64,000 nucleotides of DNA from Chelativorans sp. Marseille-P2723. GTDB taxonomy: Bacteria; Pseudomonadota; Alphaproteobacteria; Rhizobiales; Rhizobiaceae. The stretch is taken from the NCBI RefSeq assembly GCF_902809845.1, contig NZ_CADDWI010000009.1, positions 310,001 through 374,000 on the forward strand, written 5' to 3'. The first letter of the stretch is position 1. Every line of letters begins with the position of its first letter. This document shows positions 1 through 9,493 of this stretch, one piece after another. A program made the translations under genes and the position numbers. Below the pieces are notes generated by a model. It ran no database searches, was not told where the DNA came from, and worked only from the letters and a program-made list of their open reading frames with translations.

Positions 1-1
1 C

Positions 2-1639
2 GAAGTGCGGCGCATGGGAGGCGGCTTTGGCGGCAAGGAAACGCAGGCAAATCTCTTTGCTGCGGTTGCTGCTGTCGCTGCAAAGCGCACCGGCCGGCCC
101 GTGAAGATTCGGCCTGACCGCGACGACGACATGACCGCTACCGGAAAGCGGCATGATTTCCTGATCGAATACGAGGTGGGGTTCGATGAGGAAGGCACCA
201 TTCTAGGCGTCGACTACACCTATGCAGCGCGCTGCGGCTTTTCCGCAGACCTCTCCGGCGCTGTAACGGACCGCGCGCTTTTCCACTGCGACAATGCCTA
301 TTATTATCCCGCGGTGCGCGCCATCTCGGCACCCATCTACACGAATACCGTCTCAAACACCGCGTTCCGCGGGTTCGGTGGCCCGCAGGGAATGGTGGGT
401 GCGGAGCGGGTCATCGAGGAAGTGGCATTCGCGCTGGGCAAGGACCCGCTGGAGGTCCGCAAGAAGAACTTTTACGGGGTGACAGAGCGCAATGTTACGC
501 CATACCATCAGAGGGTGGAGGACAACATCATCCACCGTCTGGTTGCCGAACTTGAGGAAAGTGCGGAGTACGCGGCCCGCCGCCTTGCCATTGCAGAGTT
601 CAACACCGGAAGCGAAATCGTCAAACGCGGCATTGCGCTGACGCCCGTGAAGTTCGGCATCTCCTTCACCGCCACCCATTTCAACCAGGCAGGCGCGCTT
701 GTTCATGTCTATACGGACGGCTCGGTGCACCTTAATCATGGGGGCACGGAGATGGGCCAAGGGCTTTACGTGAAGGTGGCCCAAGTGGTCGCGGAAGAAT
801 TCCAAATCGATATCGACCAGGTAAAGATCACTGCCACCACCACCGGCAAGGTGCCCAATACCTCGGCCACCGCCGCCTCATCCGGCACGGATTTGAACGG
901 CATGGCTGCGCAAAACGCAGCCCGGCAGATCAAGGACCGGCTCATCGATTTTGCGGCTGACTACTATGACGTGCCGAAGGAGCAGGTGGTGTTCCTGCCG
1001 GGCCGCGTGCGCGTAGGAAATCAGGAAATCCCCTTTCCCGATCTCGTCTACCAAGCCTATATGGCTCGCGTGCAGCTCTCAGCCGCTGGCTTCTACAAGA
1101 CACCGAAAATCCATTGGAACCGGGAGAAAGGACGCGGACGCCCATTCTATTATTTCGCTTATGGGGCGGCCTGCACGGAGGTTTCCATCGACACGCTCAC
1201 CGGCGAATACATGGTGGAACGGGTGGACATCCTTCACGAGACGGGAAAGTCGCTCAACCCTGCCATCGACCTGGGCCAGATCGAGGGAGGCTTTATCCAG
1301 GGGATGGGATGGCTCACCACCGAAGAACTCGTGTGGAATGAGAAGGGGCGGCTAACTACCCACGCTCCTTCCACCTACAAGATTCCGCTTGCTTCAGACC
1401 GTCCGAAAATCTTCAACGTACGTATTGCTGACTGGTCGGAGAATACGGAGGCTTCCGTCCATCGGTCCAAGGCCGTTGGCGAGCCGCCCTTCATGTTGGC
1501 AATCTCCGTGTTGCACGCGCTTTCCGATGCGGTGGCGAGCGTCGCAAACCACAGAATATGCCCGCGTCTTGACGCCCCGGCCACGCCAGAACGCGTGCTG
1601 ATGGCGGTGGAACGGCTGAAAGCCGCAACTGCGCGGTAG
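2..1639 (+). CDS. xdhB: Xanthine dehydrogenase molybdopterin-binding subunit, C-terminal part
   Basis: The reading frame is already open at the window edge, so this is the C-terminal 545 residues of a larger protein. Near the start it shows the GGGFGGKE motif of the molybdopterin subunit of xanthine dehydrogenase, later GTEMGQGL and, near the end, the VGEPPF segment, all typical of this family. The enzyme oxidises hypoxanthine and xanthine to urate in the cytoplasm, using Mo-cofactor together with an FeS/FAD subunit that would lie upstream, outside the window. xdhC follows 112 bp downstream on the same strand, supporting an xdhABC operon. The family call is secure; only the 5' part is missing. 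Confidence 0.93.
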   Translation, partial: EVRRMGGGFGGKETQANLFAAVAAVAAKRTGRPVKIRPDRDDDMTATGKRHDFLIEYEVGFDEEGTILGVDYTYAARCGFSADLSGAVTDRALFHCDNAYYYPAVRAISAPIYTNTVSNTAFRGFGGPQGMVGAERVIEEVAFALGKDPLEVRKKNFYGVTERNVTPYHQRVEDNIIHRLVAELEESAEYAARRLAIAEFNTGSEIVKRGIALTPVKFGISFTATHFNQAGALVHVYTDGSVHLNHGGTEMGQGLYVKVAQVVAEEFQIDIDQVKITATTTGKVPNTSATAASSGTDLNGMAAQNAARQIKDRLIDFAADYYDVPKEQVVFLPGRVRVGNQEIPFPDLVYQAYMARVQLSAAGFYKTPKIHWNREKGRGRPFYYFAYGAACTEVSIDTLTGEYMVERVDILHETGKSLNPAIDLGQIEGGFIQGMGWLTTEELVWNEKGRLTTHAPSTYKIPLASDRPKIFNVRIADWSENTEASVHRSKAVGEPPFMLAISVLHALSDAVASVANHRICPRLDAPATPERVLMAVERLKAATAR

Positions 1640-1751
1640 ATCGGCGCGGCATGTACGTCTATCCTGCTGATAGGCCTGGTTGCGCGCGTGCCAAGGTTCG
1701 ACCTGGGCCTGCGATCGGGGCCGCCGCCCCGACGGAGGGGTACCGATTGCC

Positions 1752-2564
1752 ATGAGCGCCTTTGCAAAACACCTGAAGGCCTTTCTTACTAGCGCCCCGG
1801 ACGCCGCCGTCGTAACCATCAGCCAGGCAAAAGGCTCCACCCCTCGCGAGGAAGGAGCATGGATGCTGGTTTCGCGCGAGGGGATCTTTGGCACTATCGG
1901 CGGCGGACAGCTTGAATATTTGGCGATTGGCAAGGCGCGCGAACTGATCGAGCAGAATATCGCCACTGGAGCGATGAATATTCCCCTCGGACCAGAAATC
2001 GGCCAGTGCTGCGGCGGCCGCGTTGCATTGGACATCCGCATAGCCGGACCGGAAGACCGCAGGATATTGACGGCGCGTGCGCAGGAGGAGGACGGCTCCC
2101 GCCCCAATGTCTACGTTTTCGGCTGCGGGCATGTGGGCCGCGCGCTTGCCTCTGCACTTGCCCTTCTGCCGCTGCGTACCACCATCGTGGAAACGCGCGC
2201 CGAGATGGTGGAGGAGATGCCGCCGGAGGTGAAAACCGTTCTAACTGCGGTGCCGGAGGAGGCAGTGCGCTCGGCGCCGGCGGGCTCTGCCTTTGTCGTC
2301 CTCACGCATGATCACGCGCTCGATTTCCTTATTGTCGCAGAGGCGCTTGCGCGTGACGATGCAGCCTATGTCGGCATGATTGGCTCGAAGACCAAGAAGG
2401 CAACGTTCCGGAGCTGGTATTTGAAAAACGGGGGAGAGGAACAGCGCTTCAGCCGCCTCATTACGCCGATCGGCGGTGCGGACGTGAAGGACAAGCGACC
2501 GGCAATCATTGCCGCCCTAACCGCGGCCGAGATACTGAAGGCGACCATCGGAGCTACCCGCTAA
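1752..2564 (+). CDS. xdhC: Xanthine dehydrogenase accessory protein XdhC
   Basis: This 270-residue protein has the two-part XdhC layout. An N-terminal XdhC/CoxI segment carries GSTPREEGAWM and the GGGQLEY motif, and a C-terminal Rossmann-like domain starts with VFGCGHVGRAL. XdhC binds molybdenum cofactor, helps its sulfuration and inserts it into XdhB. The start was set at the ATG at 1752, which has a GGAGGGG ribosome-binding site about 11 bases upstream; an in-frame extension to 1680 lacks homologous character. It follows xdhB in the same direction and is probably cotranscribed. Confidence 0.93.
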   Translation: MSAFAKHLKAFLTSAPDAAVVTISQAKGSTPREEGAWMLVSREGIFGTIGGGQLEYLAIGKARELIEQNIATGAMNIPLGPEIGQCCGGRVALDIRIAGPEDRRILTARAQEEDGSRPNVYVFGCGHVGRALASALALLPLRTTIVETRAEMVEEMPPEVKTVLTAVPEEAVRSAPAGSAFVVLTHDHALDFLIVAEALARDDAAYVGMIGSKTKKATFRSWYLKNGGEEQRFSRLITPIGGADVKDKRPAIIAALTAAEILKATIGATR

Positions 2565-3364
2565 AGGACTCTTACCGGCCAGAGCTCTACGGAAAATGGT
2601 AGCGGTTCTCGGGATAATGGAAGGTCAGGTCATTCTGAAAAATGGTCTAACGGCGCGTATAACCGCTTCGACCAGATGGTAGCTGGCGTATTGAAGTGGC
2701 CCGCGCATTCCGCGCCCATCCCCTCCGGTCGTCTGCGGATTTAGTGGGCCAGCGGTCGGCAACCCAATTGGCAGCCATACCGGCGGAGCGTCTTGCGCCA
2801 AGCGGGATGAAGATCAGCATGCACCTCGCCTACAACAAGCCGGGCTTATTCAGCACTCCGCGCGCGAAATTTAGCACGCGAAAGCATCATGGCTCCGCTA
2901 GGGGCTGTCTGCAACCGAGCTGATCGTTCGCGGCCTCCAGGTGGAATTATGAGCATGAGAAGTCACCATGCTCCGGTGGCCTTGAGCCGCAGGAAAATAG
3001 ACGGGCCAACATCATTGCGTAGGTCCTGCGTCAGCCGCTTCACGGCTAATCAGGCAAAGCCGACGGCCTTGGTGGATCATCTAAGGCCGCGTGTGATCTA
3101 ATGGCCGGTTCCGCGAACCATGGTCGCGACGGTGATGGTCACCTTTGAAAACGCAACAGGTGAAGTCGCCGATGATTGTCGCGCAACGCCTAATGCGATA
3201 GCTATCGAACATTAGCAGCTTCATTAAATACGCCCGCACCGGAGCAGATGCTTCAAATCGGCCTTACGACCCAGGTGGCGGTGTTCCCCCAGAAGGTCCT
3301 AGCGCCGGCTAACGCATCCCAGGAGCCTACCGCCGTCTACCGACGTATCGCACTTGCAGTCCGA
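2565..3364. other. 800-bp gap without a convincing gene
   Basis: No reading frame here looks like a conserved protein. Short frames at 2696-2923, 2889-3101 and 3248-3493 have mixed, low-complexity composition and no good ribosome-binding site. Around 2660-2700 one frame reads YNRFDQMVAGVLK, faintly like the YNRF..W segment of IS5-type transposases, so the gap may hold a decayed insertion sequence; this is weak. It lies at the left edge of the more A/T-rich catabolic block and may be scar sequence. Confidence 0.3.
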
Positions 3365-5107
3365 TCACCTACTACGCTGAGTAAGGCGTTCAGAGATCCA
3401 CATCACCGTGAGGACAACCGACGCCATGATGATGGAAACCACCGTCGCAAAGGCTGCGACAGGAGCAAAGGAGCCCTCTGTCCAAAGGTTTAGTATCACT
3501 GAGCCAATCACTGGGTTGCCTGTACCAGACAGCATCGCTGATGCAGTTAGATCGCCCGCTAGAAGCACAAATAACATAGTCCATCCAGCCACGAGGCCCG
3601 GAAGCATCAGTGGGAACATGATCCTGAAGAAGGTCTTGCCTTCGGATGCGCCCGCAACAGAAGACGCTTCCTGTAGCTGCCGTCCAACCTGCGCTATCGC
3701 CGATGAAGCAATGATTGAGGCTTGCGGGAGATACAGAACCGCATAGGCCAGAAGTAGAATGGTCAGCGTACCATGCAGGTAAAATGGCGCACCGGCGAAC
3801 ATCACGATAAAGGCCATCCCTATGACAAGATTGGAGATAGTCGCCGGCAATTTCAGGGTAAAGTCGATTGCGCCAGTCACTAACCAGTTCCGGCTTGTAT
3901 ACATTCGGAAAGCGATGAGAGCTGTTACAAACATTACAACCGTCGCGACACTGATAGCCAAGGTCAAGCTGTTCAGGATTCCCTGACTCGCAAAGGAATT
4001 TCCAAACACATTTAAATAGTGGCGGAAGCTGAGGCGGCTCCAATCAATATTCGCGGTCCAAAAACGCTGGAGACTCACCAGGAATAGCGTGCCGAACGGC
4101 AAGATCGTAGCAACTAAGATATAGCCGAGAAGCAACATGCGGGCAGGCCAGCGCACCCAGCCAAGCTTGACTAAGGTGACTTGTGCACCCTTGCCGCCGA
4201 TCGTTGCAAACTTTCCTGAACTGATGACACGACGTTGAATCCACGTCATCACACTGATTACAACGACAATAACTAAGCCAAACAGAAGCGCCGCACCCGT
4301 CTTAGGAGGAAATTCGGCCATCATCAGATTGACGATCTTCACTGCTAAGATGTCAATTCCAGCTTGCGAAGCGATGATCGCCGGTACGGAAAATAGTGCG
4401 ATCCCATAAATGATCGATATGGTGCCGCCCGATATGATGGCAGGCAGAACTGCTGGTAAGGTTACCTTGACCAAGGTCTTGAGCGGGCCTGCGCCATTGA
4501 CACGGGAAGCTTCTTCCAACGAAGGATCGAGGTTTCGGAGCGCTGAGGCGACACACAAATAGACATGAGGCAGGGTATAGATTAAATAGACGAAAATCAG
4601 GCCGGACCAGGAGAATATGCTTACCAACGGGCCGTCTGTTTGAATGCCCATAAACTCCAGCAGGCGCTTTCCCCAAACATTAAGCAGACCCGCGCGATCA
4701 CTTGCAAGCATGACCCAGCCAATCGAACCTGCAATTGGCGGTAATAGGAGCGGGATAATGGGAAGAACTTTCGATGCCCATGACATCTCGACATCGGTGC
4801 GTTCATTAAGCCACGCAAACAGAGAACCAAAGAATACGGCCAGGATAGCAGCAACACCTAGCACCAAAGACGTATTCGCTAGTACAGTTAATGCAGCTTT
4901 TGCTGATCCGAGCTGATCAAAAGGCGACGCTCCTGGCGCGTGTGCCCAGAAAACATCATACAGTATGTTGGCGATTGGGACCAGGATTAGCATTGCAAGA
5001 AAGATACATAGTGCTGCAGATATTGCAGCGAACCAGTTGCCTCGTCGTACTCTCTTGTTCCCGATCCCGTGTACTCTGCCAGCCATTGTTTGCGAGAGTG
5101 CCTGCAT
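3365..5107 (-). CDS. Iron(III)-type ABC transporter permease, fused two-domain
   Basis: The 580-residue membrane protein carries two copies of the inner-membrane permease domain, each ending in an EAA-type loop (EEASRVNGAGPLKTLVKVTLP near residue 205 and EASSVAGASEGKTFFRIMFP near 495). This is the FbpB/AfuB layout, where one polypeptide supplies both halves of the channel. It begins 7 bp after the ATPase gene and is the third gene of a binding-protein, ATPase, permease operon on the minus strand. FbpABC-type importers carry Fe3+, but relatives import thiamine, phosphonates and other small organics. With oxidoreductase neighbours, an organic substrate is at least as likely. Confidence 0.9.
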   Translation of the reverse strand: MQALSQTMAGRVHGIGNKRVRRGNWFAAISAALCIFLAMLILVPIANILYDVFWAHAPGASPFDQLGSAKAALTVLANTSLVLGVAAILAVFFGSLFAWLNERTDVEMSWASKVLPIIPLLLPPIAGSIGWVMLASDRAGLLNVWGKRLLEFMGIQTDGPLVSIFSWSGLIFVYLIYTLPHVYLCVASALRNLDPSLEEASRVNGAGPLKTLVKVTLPAVLPAIISGGTISIIYGIALFSVPAIIASQAGIDILAVKIVNLMMAEFPPKTGAALLFGLVIVVVISVMTWIQRRVISSGKFATIGGKGAQVTLVKLGWVRWPARMLLLGYILVATILPFGTLFLVSLQRFWTANIDWSRLSFRHYLNVFGNSFASQGILNSLTLAISVATVVMFVTALIAFRMYTSRNWLVTGAIDFTLKLPATISNLVIGMAFIVMFAGAPFYLHGTLTILLLAYAVLYLPQASIIASSAIAQVGRQLQEASSVAGASEGKTFFRIMFPLMLPGLVAGWTMLFVLLAGDLTASAMLSGTGNPVIGSVILNLWTEGSFAPVAAFATVVSIIMASVVLTVMWISERLTQRSR

Positions 5108-5114
5108 AGCTCAT

Positions 5115-6209
5115 TCATCCTTGGTCAAAAAGTGCGACGGATTCGGGCTTGACATTGCACCAAACGCTTTGCCCAGGTGGCAGGAGCTCTCCTTTGTGTT
5201 TCCAAATTACAATATTAAGTTCACCGAACCGGACAATATACTCGGTGTGAGCGCCTAGAAAAACACTTGCAACAATTTCACCTCGCCACGACTCCTCACT
5301 TACTGGCGTCTCGGTTGATACAGACCAGTCTTCTGGTCTTGATATGGCGAAAACCTCCTGTTCCTTCCGCCCAGCCACAGCCTCTGGGGAGACGGGTATG
5401 CTGCCGTGTTTTGTCTTGATGCGGATACAATCACCAGAGGAACTCAGACGACCGCTGATCTTGTTAATTGAACCAACAAACTCAGCAACTTCAAGGCTTT
5501 TAGGTTGGCGATAGATGCGCTCAGGCGTGTCTATCTGTGCGATCCTACCATTGGCTACGACCGCAATCTTGGTTGCCAGACCCATTGCCTCGTGCTGATC
5601 ATGCGTAACATAAAGGGCAGTGAAACCGAGCTTCCGCTGCATTGCGAGCAGTTCTACTCGCAGATGCTCGCGCACCTTTGCATCCACGTTCGAAAGTGGT
5701 TCATCAAACAAAATAAGGCTATCGCCCCTGACGAGCGCGCGAGCAAGCGCCACCCGTTGTTGCTGACCACCGCTGATCTGGCTGGGAAACTGCTTTGACA
5801 GATGCTCAATCTGCATCGCCTCCAGAATCTCCGTTACACGCGAGGTAACTGCAGCACGACGCAGTCCTTCCATTTGCAAAGGGTAGGCAATATTGTCAGC
5901 AACACTAAGGTGGGGCCAAAGGGCGTAGGATTGAAATACCATCCCTAGCCGACGGGTCTCTGGGGGTAGACTTATGCGCCGGGACGAATTGAAAACATCA
6001 ACTCCACCGATGGAGATAGATCCACTACTTGGATATTCCAGCCCTGCAACACTTCGTAGTAGCGTCGTTTTCCCGCATCCGCTTGGCCCCAGAAGAACGA
6101 TAAACTCGCCCTGTTTGATATCCAACGATACGTTGTCGATAGCATGGACTTCTTCGCCATCCTTGCGATAGAAGACCTTGGTTACCGAACGTAGTGACAA
6201 ATCCGACAT
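5115..6209 (-). CDS. ABC transporter ATP-binding protein (FbpC/PotA-like)
   Basis: This 364-residue ATPase has Walker [11 protein letters not shown]-loop VFQSYALWPH, signature SGGQQQRVALARAL, Walker B ILFDEPLSNVDA and the switch His in VTHDQHEA. A C-terminal TOBE-like regulatory domain follows from about residue 240. It energises import through the two-domain permease immediately downstream. It starts 61 bp after the binding-protein gene. The ATPase call is secure; the substrate is unknown. Confidence 0.93.
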   Translation of the reverse strand: MSDLSLRSVTKVFYRKDGEEVHAIDNVSLDIKQGEFIVLLGPSGCGKTTLLRSVAGLEYPSSGSISIGGVDVFNSSRRISLPPETRRLGMVFQSYALWPHLSVADNIAYPLQMEGLRRAAVTSRVTEILEAMQIEHLSKQFPSQISGGQQQRVALARALVRGDSLILFDEPLSNVDAKVREHLRVELLAMQRKLGFTALYVTHDQHEAMGLATKIAVVANGRIAQIDTPERIYRQPKSLEVAEFVGSINKISGRLSSSGDCIRIKTKHGSIPVSPEAVAGRKEQEVFAISRPEDWSVSTETPVSEESWRGEIVASVFLGAHTEYIVRFGELNIVIWKHKGELLPPGQSVWCNVKPESVALFDQG

Positions 6210-6270
6210 GCCATTAGCCCAAGCTAGATCCCTATGCCGGGCGATTCCGGCACAGGGAGGATGATGATGC

Positions 6271-7269
6271 TTACTGGATGTTCAGCAACCGAGCGATGTT
6301 GTCTCTTTCATCATCGGTCATCTTAGCAATGTCCGGTGAGACATAGCGCTCAGGCATTGGCATTGTGCCATCTGCGCCCGTCGTTGATATGCCATTGCTA
6401 CCGGTGTAAATGCGCTGGCCTTCATCAGTAAACATAAAATTGTAAAGACAACGCGCGGCGTTCGGGCTATCGGACCCTTCAGAGATTACCGCAATATACT
6501 CGTATCCAGTAGCAGGTTCAGGCGCAATCCAGCCGATTGGAGCACCTTCATCTCTGAGGGATGCCATCCCCGCTTCTGCTCCAGGCAAGGCAATCGCCAA
6601 TCCGCCAGCAGCGACTTGCTGGGTTCCTGGAGTTACGCTGTCAAGTATTGCCGGCTCCTGCGCGAGCAGTCGCTCGAAAAATTCATCACCATACTCCTCG
6701 TGTAGAATACGGTAAACGGCCATATTGCTCGGAACTGTTCGCGGGTTGGCGAGCGCGATTTGCCCCTTCAGTTCCGGCTTCAGAAGATCCTCCCAAGACT
6801 GAATTCCATCCTGACCGACGATGTCCGTATTGTACATGATGCCAGCAAGTTGAATTCCGGCAAGACCTACGCCATTCTGGAAGAACTTGTCGTCGACATT
6901 GTTCAATGCTGGAAGTTCCTGCTTATCGAACTTAGCAAACCAGCCTTGGCGTTCCCCCTCTTCGATAAAAATTGCATCGGCTATGTATACGACATCCGCA
7001 TTGACAACACCTGCAGCGCGCTCTGAGGCGTAGCGAGTAGCTGTCTGCCCACTCGTCATGCGAAGATGCTGAACCGTAATATTCGGATACTTCGCCTTAA
7101 AAGCGGCAAAGAACTCATCATTTCGCGCGGGAAGCGCCACCGTATATACAACGAGTTGGGGTTCTTCTGCTCCGAGTGCGCAAATCTTCTCCAGCTCGTC
7201 GCCAGACGCGCCTCCAGCCAGAACCGCGGTGATCGCAGTTGAGAAGGCTAAAATACTAATCCGTTTCAT
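6271..7269 (-). CDS. Periplasmic substrate-binding protein, Fe3+/small-organic ABC importer
   Basis: This 332-residue protein starts with a cleavable signal peptide (MKRISILAFSTAITAVLAGG, cleavage probably around residue 23). The mature part has the FbpA-type periplasmic-binding fold: LVVYTVALPARNDEFFAAFK near the start, then YNTDIVG and the GAEAGMASLRDEGAPIGW segment. It is the first gene of the importer operon, as expected for the most highly expressed component. The ligand cannot be read from the sequence; the tyrosine pair typical of iron ligands was not recognised with confidence. Confidence 0.9.
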   Translation of the reverse strand: MKRISILAFSTAITAVLAGGASGDELEKICALGAEEPQLVVYTVALPARNDEFFAAFKAKYPNITVQHLRMTSGQTATRYASERAAGVVNADVVYIADAIFIEEGERQGWFAKFDKQELPALNNVDDKFFQNGVGLAGIQLAGIMYNTDIVGQDGIQSWEDLLKPELKGQIALANPRTVPSNMAVYRILHEEYGDEFFERLLAQEPAILDSVTPGTQQVAAGGLAIALPGAEAGMASLRDEGAPIGWIAPEPATGYEYIAVISEGSDSPNAARCLYNFMFTDEGQRIYTGSNGISTTGADGTMPMPERYVSPDIAKMTDDERDNIARLLNIQ

Positions 7270-7394
7270 GTGGTGCTCCCATTTTTACGAGGTATTAGTT
7301 TTGGTATAGAACGTTCGAATTGATACGAGACGTTGTGGAGTGTTGTTGCCTCAGGCGACTATCAAGCATTGTTCGTACGCAGGCTCGATCCGTT

Positions 7395-7790
7395 TTACTG
7401 ATCGAAAGCTGCATCGATAGGCACGCGCAACCCGTTTACGAGCCGGTTAGTCTGATTTGCCATGCCGATGACACTGAGCAGTTCGCCAAATTGTTCCTGA
7501 GTCATACCGGCCTTTTGAGCTGCGGCAGTGTGGCTCGCTATGCAGTAGCCGCAATTGTTCGTGATCGAGACGGCGAGATAGATCATCTCCTTGGTTTTTA
7601 CATCGAGAGCGCCGGGTGACATCACCTCTTTGATGCTTTCCCAGGTGCGGCGAAGAGCCGCCGGATCGTTCGCCAGGTATTTCCAGAAATTATTCGGATC
7701 GTCTATTTGCTTCACAGTTTTAATGTCATCGAAGATTGCGCGCACTTCGTCGCTCGCGCTTGCATATTCGACGGGTTTCGGTCTGCTCAC
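7395..7790 (-). CDS. Carboxymuconolactone decarboxylase/AhpD-like protein
   Basis: This 131-residue protein has the AhpD core: the CxxC pair in NNCGYCIASHTAAAQKAGM followed by EQFGELLSVIGMANQTNRLVNG. Such proteins are disulfide-active peroxidase partners or decarboxylase-like enzymes. It sits between the binding-protein gene and the opine-oxidase-like genes, with 12 bp to the upstream flavoprotein gene, so it probably belongs to the oxidoreductase operon. Its role there may be to detoxify peroxide made by the flavin oxidases (inference). Confidence 0.85.
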   Translation of the reverse strand: MSRPKPVEYASASDEVRAIFDDIKTVKQIDDPNNFWKYLANDPAALRRTWESIKEVMSPGALDVKTKEMIYLAVSITNNCGYCIASHTAAAQKAGMTQEQFGELLSVIGMANQTNRLVNGLRVPIDAAFDQ

Positions 7791-7802
7791 TTCGGTTCTC
7801 CT

Positions 7803-9179
7803 TTAGAGTCCGCCAATCTCTGCTATGGTCACAGGCTTCACAGGCATTCTGAGACGGTAATAGCCAACTGCGTCCGGTGAACTACCTGTGTCAGCGCAAA
7901 AGCTTTCGACAACGGTATTCCCGCACATGCGCCCTTGGCAGGGTCCCATTCCTGCACGGGTGAAGCTTTTGAACTGGTTGGGTCCCGGGCATCCTTCGCT
8001 CAATGCCCGGGAGATTTCCTCACGGCGCACTTCCTCGCACCGGCAGATGGTCACTTGCGGATCTGTTGGTGAGCGAAACCGCGCAAGTGGAAGGTACCGG
8101 GCATCTAGAAATGGTCTTATGCGCTGATCTTTCCTGCGGAGCCGGAGCAGGGGCACGGTCTCGCGCCTGAAGTCCGCAGCCTTGAGGAAACCAAGGTCAT
8201 GCATGATCGCCAGGGCAGCTATTTCACCTGATAAGGCAGCTGACCTTGCTCCCACGATCCCAGCGCCGTCACCTGCACACACCAGCCAATCGCAGGAGGT
8301 GCGCCCGAAAGGGTCGACCACTGGGCGGAAACAGGCCTGCAGATCATCCCAGTGATGGTCGCAGCGTGCAGCCATGGTCAGGTTGATGTTGGGAATGATA
8401 CCTTGATGGAGGAAGACATTCTCGCATTCGAGGGAGAAGTCACGTCTACCATCATTCCAGTGGACTCCAGCCACCTTAGTTGTGCCCATAATCCTCACGG
8501 ACTCTACTCCCGAGTAATAGGGCACTCCGGAACTCTGGATATTACTTAAGAGCTTGAGACCTTTCATGAGGTAGGAGGGCGAGCATAATGCTCCGGCTAC
8601 GTGTTTAGCTGCGCGGAACCAGTTGGTTCCCGGTGCGGTATCAAGTAGGGCGCGAACCTTGACGCCTGCTTCTAGGTACTGGTTGACAATCAGGTACAGC
8701 AGCGGTCCGCAACCTATGAAAACTGCGTCATCGGCAACGACGCCATCCAATTTCAGCAATATTTGCGCCGCACCCGCTGTCATCACGCCCGGTAACGTCC
8801 AGCCTCCGATCGGGAAGGGTCGTTCCATCGCTCCGGTTGCAGCCAAAATACGGTCAGCCAGCAGCTCGCCGGACCCACTCTTCGAAGTCCACGACAATTC
8901 CCCCGGTGCAACCCGCCAAACGGTGCTTCCTGGATAGTAGTCAATGCCGGCATCAAGAAAGGGTTGAGCAATATTCTTGCCAGCTGCATAATCTGCACCG
9001 AGCACGTGCTGAAGTTTTTGGGAACGCGACCTCATGACGTCCCGGTAAATCTGGCCACCAGGCGTGGGTTGCTCATCGAAGACTGCAACGCTCAATCCGA
9101 ACTGCTTTGCGCGTAATGCTGCCGACATGCCAGCCGGGCCTGCACCAATGATGGCAAGGTTTACATGCGCGTCTTTCAT
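7803..9179 (-). CDS. FAD/NAD(P)-dependent oxidoreductase with BFD-like [2Fe-2S] tail (opine oxidase A-like)
   Basis: The 458-residue protein opens with a dinucleotide-binding motif (GAGPAGMSAALRAKQFG) and PGGQIYRD, then a second nucleotide-binding segment near residue 150. A C-terminal BFD-like cysteine cluster follows (CRCEEVRREE ... GPCQGRMCG). This is the layout of subunit A of octopine/nopaline oxidases, hydrogen cyanide synthase HcnB and proline dehydrogenase complexes. With the small 2Fe-2S protein and the DAO-type subunit directly upstream it forms a three-part membrane-associated dehydrogenase. It probably oxidises a secondary amine or amino acid derivative and passes electrons to the respiratory chain. 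The start overlaps the 2Fe-2S gene by 4 bp. Confidence 0.9.
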   Translation of the reverse strand: MKDAHVNLAIIGAGPAGMSAALRAKQFGLSVAVFDEQPTPGGQIYRDVMRSRSQKLQHVLGADYAAGKNIAQPFLDAGIDYYPGSTVWRVAPGELSWTSKSGSGELLADRILAATGAMERPFPIGGWTLPGVMTAGAAQILLKLDGVVADDAVFIGCGPLLYLIVNQYLEAGVKVRALLDTAPGTNWFRAAKHVAGALCSPSYLMKGLKLLSNIQSSGVPYYSGVESVRIMGTTKVAGVHWNDGRRDFSLECENVFLHQGIIPNINLTMAARCDHHWDDLQACFRPVVDPFGRTSCDWLVCAGDGAGIVGARSAALSGEIAALAIMHDLGFLKAADFRRETVPLLRLRRKDQRIRPFLDARYLPLARFRSPTDPQVTICRCEEVRREEISRALSEGCPGPNQFKSFTRAGMGPCQGRMCGNTVVESFCADTGSSPDAVGYYRLRMPVKPVTIAEIGGL

Positions 9180-9493
9180 TCGTAATCACCTAATGAAGCT
9201 TCGTGCATGTATTGAGCCTTGCCATCCTGTATTTCCACGATCATGCCTTCGCGAACGCTTTCAAGGCAGGTCTGCCTGTTGGGAATGCCATCGATGGTTG
9301 CTAGGCAATCGAAGCAAACTCCCATCATGCAATAAGGTAGACGCGGCGCGCCGCTTACCGGCGAAACACGGGTGAGCTGTACACCGGCTGCCAGCAGGGC
9401 ACAGGCAAGATTGGCATTCGCCGGAACTTCTACGCGCTGCCCGGAGACAAGGATGGATACTTCCCTGGTAGATGGCTCAAGCTTTCTGAACAT
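9176..9493 (-). CDS. [2Fe-2S]-binding small subunit (HcnA/opine oxidase-type)
   Basis: This 105-residue protein carries a ferredoxin-like 2Fe-2S fold with cysteines in ANLACALLAAG and in YCMMGVCFDCLATIDG, and a further Cys at RQTCLESVR. It matches the small subunit of HcnABC-type and opine oxidase complexes. The ATG at 9493 was chosen because GGAGG lies 4 bases upstream; the frame is open further but without homologous sequence. It overlaps the upstream DAO gene by 17 bp and the downstream flavoprotein by 4 bp, indicating tight coupling. Confidence 0.88.
   Translation of the reverse strand: MFRKLEPSTREVSILVSGQRVEVPANANLACALLAAGVQLTRVSPVSGAPRLPYCMMGVCFDCLATIDGIPNRQTCLESVREGMIVEIQDGKAQYMHEASLGDYE

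Noticed and set aside
2565-3364. Left-end copy of the tRNA-Phe 3' end as an attachment site
   Set aside because: I looked for TGGTGCCCAGG-like sequence in this gap and did not find it.
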